A DNA stretch of 64,000 bases from Arsenicibacter rosenii (GTDB lineage Bacteria; Bacteroidota; Bacteroidia; Cytophagales; Spirosomataceae). Positions 57,156 through 64,000 of this stretch are shown one piece after another; positions within the stretch are counted from its first letter, which is position 1; every line of letters begins with the position of its first letter. The stretch lies in the NCBI RefSeq assembly GCF_001870735.1, contig NZ_MORL01000002.1, positions 505,076 through 569,075 on the forward strand, in the 5' to 3' direction. Under the pieces are notes generated by a model, which did not search any database, was not told the DNA's origin, and saw only the letters and a program-made list of their open reading frames with translations. Both the position numbers and the translations under genes were made by a program.

Positions 57156-60100
57156 TCATTCGTTTGCGACCAGGTAATTAAACTGAATGATCTCGTTATT
57201 CGGCTTGTCGCGTTTGACAGCGACGAAATAAAGATCATGCCGGCCGGTAATGGCTTTGTCGAGATTACCCGTCACCTGCGCCGCCTTGCCAAAATCGCCC
57301 GTGGCTTTGTAGGTAACCCGGCTGACGACCGGCCCCGCGAAGGAATCAAGCCGTAGCTCAATTTCACCGTCCTTGTCTTTCGAACTGTAGTCGTACGTAA
57401 ACGACCGGATATTGGTCAGATCAATGTTTTTCAGCATCAGGTACGATTTGTGATTGCCGGCACTGAGCCGATTACCCCAGCGCGGAAAACCGACGTGGGC
57501 ATCCACAAAAGGCGCCATGACTTTGGCATTGCGGAGAGTGATAAGCTCCGTTGCCGTCAGCGGACCGACGCCGTTGCCGCCTTCATCGGTGTAGGTAGCC
57601 AGCAGCGAGTACTGACCGCGCGGCTCATCGGCCTTGTGTTCGTTGAGCGGTAAGGTGCCGGTCGTTGCCAGCGTAGTAGCCGACTTTTTGGCGTCGGTCA
57701 GCGAGAAAATGTACTTTACCATCTCCTGCGCGTCCTGAGCCGACAACTGCGGGTGGGCACTCATAACATGGTCTTTGCTCCAGCTGCCGCCGCCGCCGTC
57801 AATGATCTTTTTGCCAAGCATCGCTACGGCGCCGTTCTGCGTTTTGTAGCGTTGGGCGATGGCCGTAAAGGTTGGGCCAACGGATGGCTTGTCGATGGTA
57901 TGGCAGGCCTTGCAGTCGCTGCCGGCAATAAGTCCTTTGCCGGGCAATTCCTTATCCGGCAGTTCTGCCTGATGGCCTGAAGGCTGGTCATTGTTCATGG
58001 TGGAAGGCTGCGGGTTGTAGCTGTATTGTACCTTGATTTTACGCGCATCAACGGCGGGTGTTTCCTTGTCGGTTGCTACGACGCGGTATGAAAACGGCTT
58101 GTCCGGCCAGTAAAACGACTTGTTATTGCTGGTCTGAACGGCGATTTCCGGTTTGGCGTTGCCGACTTTGACCACAATAGTATCCCGCCCGACGCGGCCA
58201 GTCTGGTCGGTTACGGCAAAAACAGCGTTGTAAACGCCCGGCTGCGTGTAAGTATACGTAGCCGCCGGTTTGGTGGCGCCGACTGTTTTGCCGTCGAACA
58301 GCCACTGGTAGGTCAGCTGATCGTCGTCGTCGAAATCGGTGCCACGTCCGCTGAACCGGACCCGTAACGGAGCGGTTCCGGCGGCTTCGCGGAAGGAGGG
58401 GGCATTGCGGTTGTCGGATGTCAGGAAAGCACGGGAGCTGGCCAGGGCCGACGCCGCTGAATCCAGTACGCTGGCCCGGGCAACGGGGGCGCGGTTACCA
58501 CGGTTATACTCGATTTTGACCAGCCGCGCATCTTCGTTGTCGGCGCCGTAGACCGACCCGTATTCGAGCATGTACATAACGCCGTCCTGCCCGAACGCCA
58601 GATCAATCGGCCGTCGGAAATCGCCGTTGGCCGCCATAAACGGTTCGTTGCGGACGTAGTTTTCGTCTTTGTCGAAGCGTAGCGCCAGTACCCAGTTCCG
58701 CATCCAGTCGAAGACAAACAGCGCACCGTCGTAGTATTCCGGAAAGCGGTTCGGGGCGGTGGATTGGGCATTATAGCTGTAAAACTGCCCCGCCATCGCA
58801 CTGCGGCCGCCGAGTCCCAGTTCCGGAAAGTCGGTGGAGGCAGCATAAGGGTACCAGATCATGGCGGGTGTGGCCGGTGGCAGGGTGGTCAGACCGGTAT
58901 TGTTTGGTGAGGTATTGACCGGAGCCGCCGGATTGAAGCGAGGACCGGCCTGGTTAGCGGCAAAGTCCCATTTGGCATAGGCATAGTTGTTGCCGACAAA
59001 ATACGGCCAGCCGTAGTTACCCGCCTTTTTGGCCTGGTTAAACTCGTCATAGCCCCGTGGTCCCTGAATGCTGTCCTTACCGGCGTCCGGCCCGATTTCA
59101 CCCCAATATAGCACCGAGGTTTTGGGGTTTACGGCAATGCGGTAGGGGTTCCGGCAGCCCATCGTATAAATCTCCGGCCGCGTTTTGGCCATCCCTTTCG
59201 GGAACAGGTTACCGTCGGGAATGGTATACGTGCCATCGGCCTCCGGATGAATCCGCAGCACTTTTCCCTTCAGGTCGTTGGTGTTCGCGGCCGACCGCTG
59301 GGCGTCGAGGCTGTAGTATTCCGCGCCGGGGCGCTCGTCCATTGGGGCATAACCATTCGACGGAAAGGGGCTGGAACTGTCGCCGGTCGACAGGTAGAGG
59401 TTACCGTCTTTATCCCAGGCGAGTGACCCGCCGTGGTGCGAGCCGCTGTTGTATTGCACCGGCACTTTCAGCAGTACTTTCTCCGATTTGAGATCCAGCG
59501 TGTTGTCGGGCGTAACCGTGAATCGTGAAAGCTGAAAATCAATCGGTTCGCTTTCGGTCGGCGGGGCGTAGTAGAGATATATGTACTGATTGCGGCTAAA
59601 GTTCGGGTCGAGCGTTACGCCGATCAGACCCGTCCCGCCTTTGACGATCACCGGCAGTTTATGGACCAGTTTGGTCTGGTTGGTGCGGGTATCGTAGACC
59701 GACAGATTGCCGTTCAGTTCCGAAAAGAAAATACGGCCGTCGGGGGCCACAGCCAGTTCCATCGGCGCGTTCAGGTCATTAACCAGAATTGTTTTGACAA
59801 ACCGGTTTTCTTCGGGAGCTTCCACGGCGTAGGCTTTGCTGTAGTCGAGAGGCTTGCCAGTACCCATTACATACCGTAAACCACCAATCAGGTGCTGGAC
59901 GAACAGCGGCTCGGTATAGGATTCGTCGGTATGGCCGCCACCGGTGTAAAACGCCCGTCCACCGTCGAACGCATGGTACCAGGCAATGGGGTGGTTGGCG
60001 CCGTTGGTGCCGCCTTCATAGGAGTTTTCGTCGAGGTTAGCCAGCACATGAAGACCGGTATACAGCGACCGGTAGCTGTACCATTCGTCGGTACGGGGCC

Positions 60101-60653
60101 AGTGGTCGGGTAAGTGCGTGGTCGACGGGTGGGTTTTGTCGAGAACATCCACGGTGGCCGGCCGGACGTTAGGCATATTCGGGTGGCTGGAAAAATAACC
60201 GCCGGCGAGCTTGTTGTACCACGGCCAGTCGTATTCGGTGTCGGCGGCGGCATGGATACCCATGTACCCGCCACCGGCCTGGATGTAGCGCTCAAATGCC
60301 GCCTGCTGACGGGCATTCAGTACGTTGCCGGTCGTACTCAGAAAAACAACGGCCTGGTAGTGTCGCAGGCTATCGTCATTGAACCAGGCCGCGTTTTCGG
60401 TGGTATCGACGCGTATCTGTGCGTCCTGCCCGATTTTCTGTAAGGCCTTGATCCCGAATGGAATCGACGTGTGCCGCCAGCCTTTGGTTTTTGAAAAGAC
60501 CAGAATCCGGCTGGTAGAGACAGGGGTAGCCGGACTGCTGGCAGCGGTGCTTGTCTGGCTGACGGGTTTATGCTGAAAACAGGCATAGAGGCTAAGCGCC
60601 AGCGCACTCAGGCAACCCAGCGCAAGCCTGCGGGAACGTATGGTTATGAGCAT
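57156..60653 (-). CDS. ThuA / sugar dehydrogenase / PKD / cytochrome c / CBM6-like fusion lipoprotein
   Basis: A 1,165-residue exported protein; the signal ends LSLYACF, a probable lipobox (Cys25). Order of parts: ThuA-like domain about 48-285 (VFSKTKGWRHTSIPFGIKAL, GGGYMGIHAAADTEYDWPWY); glucose/sorbosone-dehydrogenase beta-propeller about 290-720 (NGNLSVYDTRTNQTKLVHKL, GSHHGGSLAWDKDGNLYLST); PKD domain about 750-840 (FSGRGTDFDDDDQLTYQWLF); class I cytochrome c with CKACH about 920-1,000; and a CBM6-like C-terminus. It should oxidise sugars or sugar-like substrates and pass electrons to its own heme. Confidence 0.9.
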   Translation of the reverse strand: MLITIRSRRLALGCLSALALSLYACFQHKPVSQTSTAASSPATPVSTSRILVFSKTKGWRHTSIPFGIKALQKIGQDAQIRVDTTENAAWFNDDSLRHYQAVVFLSTTGNVLNARQQAAFERYIQAGGGYMGIHAAADTEYDWPWYNKLAGGYFSSHPNMPNVRPATVDVLDKTHPSTTHLPDHWPRTDEWYSYRSLYTGLHVLANLDENSYEGGTNGANHPIAWYHAFDGGRAFYTGGGHTDESYTEPLFVQHLIGGLRYVMGTGKPLDYSKAYAVEAPEENRFVKTILVNDLNAPMELAVAPDGRIFFSELNGNLSVYDTRTNQTKLVHKLPVIVKGGTGLIGVTLDPNFSRNQYIYLYYAPPTESEPIDFQLSRFTVTPDNTLDLKSEKVLLKVPVQYNSGSHHGGSLAWDKDGNLYLSTGDSSSPFPSNGYAPMDERPGAEYYSLDAQRSAANTNDLKGKVLRIHPEADGTYTIPDGNLFPKGMAKTRPEIYTMGCRNPYRIAVNPKTSVLYWGEIGPDAGKDSIQGPRGYDEFNQAKKAGNYGWPYFVGNNYAYAKWDFAANQAGPRFNPAAPVNTSPNNTGLTTLPPATPAMIWYPYAASTDFPELGLGGRSAMAGQFYSYNAQSTAPNRFPEYYDGALFVFDWMRNWVLALRFDKDENYVRNEPFMAANGDFRRPIDLAFGQDGVMYMLEYGSVYGADNEDARLVKIEYNRGNRAPVARASVLDSAASALASSRAFLTSDNRNAPSFREAAGTAPLRVRFSGRGTDFDDDDQLTYQWLFDGKTVGATKPAATYTYTQPGVYNAVFAVTDQTGRVGRDTIVVKVGNAKPEIAVQTSNNKSFYWPDKPFSYRVVATDKETPAVDARKIKVQYSYNPQPSTMNNDQPSGHQAELPDKELPGKGLIAGSDCKACHTIDKPSVGPTFTAIAQRYKTQNGAVAMLGKKIIDGGGGSWSKDHVMSAHPQLSAQDAQEMVKYIFSLTDAKKSATTLATTGTLPLNEHKADEPRGQYSLLATYTDEGGNGVGPLTATELITLRNAKVMAPFVDAHVGFPRWGNRLSAGNHKSYLMLKNIDLTNIRSFTYDYSSKDKDGEIELRLDSFAGPVVSRVTYKATGDFGKAAQVTGNLDKAITGRHDLYFVAVKRDKPNNEIIQFNYLVANE

Positions 60654-60677
60654 AGGAATAAGGGACGAAAAGCAATT

Positions 60678-60752
60678 GGTGAATGAGTGAATGAGCGATT
60701 GAGTGGTTAATCGCCTTTATTCACTCAATCGCTCACTCACACAATCACTAAT
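60678..60752. repeat. GAGTGAAT simple repeat forming a hairpin
   Basis: GTGAATGAGCGATTGAGTG on the left and its near-complement CACTCAATCGCTCACTCAC on the right form a stem of about 19 bp with one mismatch. Same word family as the 2463 and 18216 blocks. It lies between two minus-strand genes and may terminate the M14 peptidase transcript. Confidence 0.7.
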
Positions 60753-60823
60753 TGGTATAAATCCGGTATTCCGTTGTTTTTAACCATGACGGGTGCATGA
60801 AATTTTGGAATAGCCCGAAATCT

Positions 60824-62734
60824 TTATTTCCCGATGGTAATCTCTTTCTCAATATACCCGCCGCGCGTCGACGACAGCTTGACTTTGGCCTTAATGCTGC
60901 CTGGCTGGTTGAGTTTGACGGTGAAGGCTGCTTCTTTCGACTCGCCGGTGCCGGTGTAGCCCGCGTAGATGGTTTTGTCGAACAGGGCCGGTTTGGTAAT
61001 GGTCACTTTGGCGTTTTCGAAGCCTTTCAGCAAGTCCTTGTCGATGTCCAGCGATACCTGATCTTCCTGCACAATTTTGATGCGTTTGGCCTGTTCCAGC
61101 GCCACGGGTAGTTTGCCGGTATTGCTCCAGCTGACGGTTATTTCGTATTCGTTATTGGCCAGTGGCTTCACACTCACGTCTTTCAGCGTAATTTGTGGCA
61201 ATTCAAAAGCCATCGCGAGGTTAAACTTCGCCTGCTTCGAAATCCAGTTTTCGAGCTGCCACGCCGGACCGTTCTGGGCAAAAAACTTTGGATGGAATCC
61301 GCCGATTTCAACCTCGCCCAACTGCGGGTGCGTGAATTTAGTCCAGGGCTTAAACCCGCGTTTGTTGTTGGCCTCGTCGTCCCATCGGAGGCCGTCGTAT
61401 TCGTCATACTGCCCGTCGCTGTCGTAATCTTTCATGGCCCCGCCGTTCCAGAGTTCGTCGCCGTACCAGACTGAGCCGTAGTAGAAATAGCCGAAATCGG
61501 GGCCGTGGCCGAACAGGGGCGTCGGTTTGGTCGGATCGCCGGTCAGGCGGTCCGTTTTAGACCGGGTATGGTAGGTGTTGTACACATCACCTGCCCACGG
61601 ATAACCGGTAAACGACAGGCCGAGGCTGTCCATGTGTTTGTAAATGGCCAGGTCGGGCGGAAACATACTTTCTTCGCCGCTTGATGTCGACGGCGGCCGA
61701 AGGTGCATCGGCACGCGTGTATCCATCGAGTTAACGACCGAAATATTCGGATGCCCCAGTAACCACAGCACCGTCGCGCGGGTTTCAATTTCGCTCAGCG
61801 GATACTCACCCGCACCGCCTTGCGTAAAGCCGCGGCCCGTAAAATCGCCGCCCTGATCGGGGCGCCAGTTTTCGGGATAGTTGCGGTGGTTGTCCAGCCC
61901 GCCCACGCCGTCTTCATTGTATTTCCCGTCGCCGTCGTTGTCAATGCCTTCGGTATAGACCAGCCACTGTCCCTGGCCCGGCTGTACCTTTTTCATCAGG
62001 CGCGGGTCGCGTGGGTCAAGCACATAATCTGCTTTTTCCAGTTCTTTTGCGGTCGCTTTTTTCCGGATCTGGTAAATCACGCCGTCATTATCAAGCTCTT
62101 CTTCCGGGTCTTCGTCGAGCAGGCCATCGCGGTCATCGTCTTTCGGGTGCACCGTGCTGCGGTTGCGTTGCGCGGTGTAGAGGTACATGGTGGCCCCGTC
62201 GGGATTGTTTTGTGGGCGCAGATAAATGGTTTTGGTGTCGAGAAGTCTGGTAATAGCGGGGTCTTTGCCGTAGTTATCGAGCAGGTATTTGGCCAGCCAC
62301 ATGACCGCCTCGCTGCTGGTAACTTCACCGCTGTGGCGGCCGCCTTCGAAATAAGCGGCCGGTTTGTTGGTATGTTTGCCCGTTTTTTTGTTTGTCAGGG
62401 TGAGTTGCAGAATCGGACGCCCTTCGTAGCTTTTCGCAACTTCGTAGAGGTCGACAAGGTTAGGGTATTGGTCGGCCCATTTGCGGCACCAGCTGTACAT
62501 CACTTCCGGTGCGTGATACACGTCGAAGCTGAGTTTGGTGCCGGGAAAGTATTCAACATCTTTGGCATAGTGCTTTTTAAAGAAGCTGATGCCGTGGCGT
62601 TCACCTTTGACGGTGTAAAACTTTTTGGTCGTATCCTGTTCCGGCCATTTAGGTTCGGTCCCGTAGTACGATTTCTGGGCTGAAGCACCCGCTGCCAGCA
62701 GCATGCCGACCAGTAACGTAACGTACTGTTTCAT
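60824..62734 (-). CDS. M14 family zinc carboxypeptidase
   Basis: A 636-residue secreted metallopeptidase (signal peptide MKQYVTLLVGMLLAAGASAQ). Zinc ligands His and Glu are in YFEGGRHSGEVTSSEAVMW, and the third His is probably in RVPMHLRPPS. An Asp-rich insert (DDDRDGLLDEDPEEELDNDG and IDNDGDGKYNEDG) looks like calcium-binding loops between strands. The C-terminal 130 residues are Ig-like (EITVSWSNTGKLPVALEQAK). This long form is common in Bacteroidota. Confidence 0.93.
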   Translation of the reverse strand: MKQYVTLLVGMLLAAGASAQKSYYGTEPKWPEQDTTKKFYTVKGERHGISFFKKHYAKDVEYFPGTKLSFDVYHAPEVMYSWCRKWADQYPNLVDLYEVAKSYEGRPILQLTLTNKKTGKHTNKPAAYFEGGRHSGEVTSSEAVMWLAKYLLDNYGKDPAITRLLDTKTIYLRPQNNPDGATMYLYTAQRNRSTVHPKDDDRDGLLDEDPEEELDNDGVIYQIRKKATAKELEKADYVLDPRDPRLMKKVQPGQGQWLVYTEGIDNDGDGKYNEDGVGGLDNHRNYPENWRPDQGGDFTGRGFTQGGAGEYPLSEIETRATVLWLLGHPNISVVNSMDTRVPMHLRPPSTSSGEESMFPPDLAIYKHMDSLGLSFTGYPWAGDVYNTYHTRSKTDRLTGDPTKPTPLFGHGPDFGYFYYGSVWYGDELWNGGAMKDYDSDGQYDEYDGLRWDDEANNKRGFKPWTKFTHPQLGEVEIGGFHPKFFAQNGPAWQLENWISKQAKFNLAMAFELPQITLKDVSVKPLANNEYEITVSWSNTGKLPVALEQAKRIKIVQEDQVSLDIDKDLLKGFENAKVTITKPALFDKTIYAGYTGTGESKEAAFTVKLNQPGSIKAKVKLSSTRGGYIEKEITIGK

Positions 62735-62880
62735 AGGTTTTTTATAGTATTGCTTAGTTAAGTGCAGTTGGCCTGTCAGCGCCGTTTCTGCTGTGTGATA
62801 TTACAATAAAATGTAATTTGGTGACAGAAGAGTCCGGCAAAATATTCAGTATGTTTTATGGAAAACAAGAGTATGTACCA

Positions 62881-63549
62881 ATGCCGGAAAAGCAAGGGGA
62901 CATACAGTATGTGGATGCCCACACCCATCAGCGGACAGGCGATGTGTCGGTGATTGCCATCCGGAACCTCATCGTCGGGCATGATCCGGAGTCGCCGGAG
63001 GCCGTTCCGTTTTGTTCGGTCGGGGCACATCCGTGGTACTGGCGAAAGGCCGATATGGAGCAACTGCGGGCGTGGTCGGCTCACCCGTCGGTAAAAGCCA
63101 TTGGTGAGTGCGGCCTCGACCGGCTGACCGACACACCTTTGGACGAGCAGTGGCCTGTTTTCCGGCAGCAGATTGCGTTGTCGGAGGCGGTACGGAAACC
63201 GCTGATTATTCATTGCGTCCGGGCATTTCCGGAAATTGTGGCGGAGCATAAAGCGCAGCAACCAACGCAGCCGTGGATATTGCACGGGTTCAATAACCGG
63301 TCGTCGTTTCTGAATATGGTGCTGGATGCCGGCCTGTACGTTTCACTGGGCGCGGCCCTGCTACGCGGTGATTCGCCGGCTTCAGCGGCCATCGCCCGTA
63401 TACCGGCCGACCGGCTGTTGCTCGAAACAGATGATAAGCCTCTGCCGGTCAGTGAGGTGTATCAGGCAGCGGCCAGCCGGCTGGGTTGGTCATTGGCGCA
63501 GCTGGCGGCACAGGTGCGGGCGAATGCCGGAACGGTTTTTGGTGTATAG
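62881..63549 (+). CDS. TatD family metal-dependent hydrolase
   Basis: A 222-residue TIM-barrel hydrolase. Metal ligands are visible in order: His-x-His in VDAHTHQ, Glu in AIGECGLDRL, His in LIIHCVRAF, His in WILHGFNNR and Asp in LLLETDDKPL. It is shorter than E. coli TatD (260) but complete. MPEKQGDIQYVDAHTH at 62881 is taken as the start; an ATG at 62851 and a TTG at 62818 are in frame. Nuclease or quality-control roles are reported for the family. Confidence 0.9.
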   Translation: MPEKQGDIQYVDAHTHQRTGDVSVIAIRNLIVGHDPESPEAVPFCSVGAHPWYWRKADMEQLRAWSAHPSVKAIGECGLDRLTDTPLDEQWPVFRQQIALSEAVRKPLIIHCVRAFPEIVAEHKAQQPTQPWILHGFNNRSSFLNMVLDAGLYVSLGAALLRGDSPASAAIARIPADRLLLETDDKPLPVSEVYQAAASRLGWSLAQLAAQVRANAGTVFGV

Positions 63550-63648
63550 TTGACAAAAAAGGCGTATTTTCGGGGTTACGTTTACAAGGCAGCTGACGGT
63601 GTAGAGGCCTTCAGCTGTACAGGAAAAACCGTAACGTACATAAGTATC

Positions 63649-64000
63649 ATGCAAGATCGTTCCTGGCTTTCGCGTACGCAATTGCTGGTTGGTAATGAGG
63701 GCCTTGACCAGCTGGCTAACGCCCATGTTCTGGTAGTCGGATTAGGCGGCGTCGGGTCGTTTGCCGCCGAGTTTATTGCCCGCGCCGGTGTCGGCCAAAT
63801 GACTATCGTCGACGGCGACGTTGTTGACCCGTCGAACCGGAACCGGCAGTTACCGGCCTTATCGACCAACCACGGCGTGTCGAAAGCCGACATTATGGCC
63901 GAACGGCTCCTCGCCATTAACCCTGAGCTGACCCTGCGGGTGGTGAAGGATTTTATCCGTCCGTCGATGGTTGAGGACCTGCTGGCGGCCGGTCCGTACG
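63649..64000 (+). CDS. tcdA: tRNA threonylcarbamoyladenosine dehydratase (5' part)
   Basis: The first 117 codons of an E1-like enzyme that cyclises t6A37 in tRNA with ATP. WLSRTQLLVGNEGLDQLANA, then HVLVVGLGGVGSFAAEFIAR (nucleotide-binding GxGGVG), VDGDVVDPSNRNRQLPAL with the conserved Asp/Arg adenylation residues, and GVSKADIMAERLLAINP match TcdA/CsdL rather than ThiF or MoeB, which have different starts. The rest is outside the window. It starts 99 bp after the TatD gene on the same strand. Confidence 0.9.
   Translation, partial: MQDRSWLSRTQLLVGNEGLDQLANAHVLVVGLGGVGSFAAEFIARAGVGQMTIVDGDVVDPSNRNRQLPALSTNHGVSKADIMAERLLAINPELTLRVVKDFIRPSMVEDLLAAGPY

Overview
The window reads as a chromosomal segment of a Bacteroidota bacterium, most likely order Cytophagales and close to Spirosoma and its relatives. 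The signs are SusC/SusD pairs, ECF-sigma/FecR surface signalling, a Bacteroidota-type -7 promoter box (TAnnTTTG), DUF4105 and LA_2272-type surface proteins, moderately GC-rich genes and no useful Shine-Dalgarno signals. I see no rRNA, tRNA, CRISPR array, prophage or complete insertion sequence. It is mostly ordinary chromosome with patches of intergenic repeats.

Layout. 1-2.6 kb: 5' part of a CzcA-type metal efflux pump and a small secreted protein (minus strand). 2.6-9.6 kb: isoaspartyl peptidase, sulfatase, a decayed xisH with an intact xisI, then divergent cyanophycinase (cphB) and cyanophycin synthetase (cphA). The peptidase could finish cyanophycin breakdown. 9.6-13.9 kb: degenerate receiver protein, thiolase, an overlapping HEPN/partner pair, a TIGR01777 epimerase and a RelE-type toxin-antitoxin module. 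13.9-19.3 kb: a TonB-dependent receptor under a TPP riboswitch (thiamine uptake), S10 carboxypeptidase, aldo/keto reductase. 19.5-21.4 kb: two divergent cold-shock-domain genes around a long hairpin, and small conserved hypotheticals. 21.4-24.2 kb: two membrane proteins sharing a palindromic operator, an Old Yellow Enzyme and an ArsR regulator.

24.2-33.8 kb is a self-regulated glycan-utilisation locus: ECF sigma factor divergent from a FecR anti-sigma, a SusC carrying the STN signalling domain, SusD, and a large secreted putative glycoside hydrolase. 33.8-42.7 kb: desaturase, response regulator, LD-carboxypeptidase, lipoproteins, a beta-propeller glycosidase-like protein, DUF2306 protein, alpha/beta hydrolase and a class A beta-lactamase with an SDG motif. 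42.8-52.0 kb: a repetitive secreted adhesin-like protein, a DPP IV-type peptidase, and a three-gene periplasmic aldehyde oxidoreductase operon (PaoABC type).

52.1-54.0 kb holds no gene. It is a two-fold higher-order repeat built from 24 tandem units of about 59 bp plus flanking hairpin modules, with a smaller relative at 45.5 kb. 54.0-64.0 kb: a frameshifted DUF4105 gene, DUF6265 protein, an LA_2272-type repeat protein, a very large ThuA/sugar-dehydrogenase/PKD/cytochrome c fusion, an M14 carboxypeptidase, a TatD-type hydrolase and the start of tcdA. A family of GAGTGAAA/T simple repeats lies between genes at four places.

All family assignments come from reading motifs in the translated sequence. 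No database search was run.
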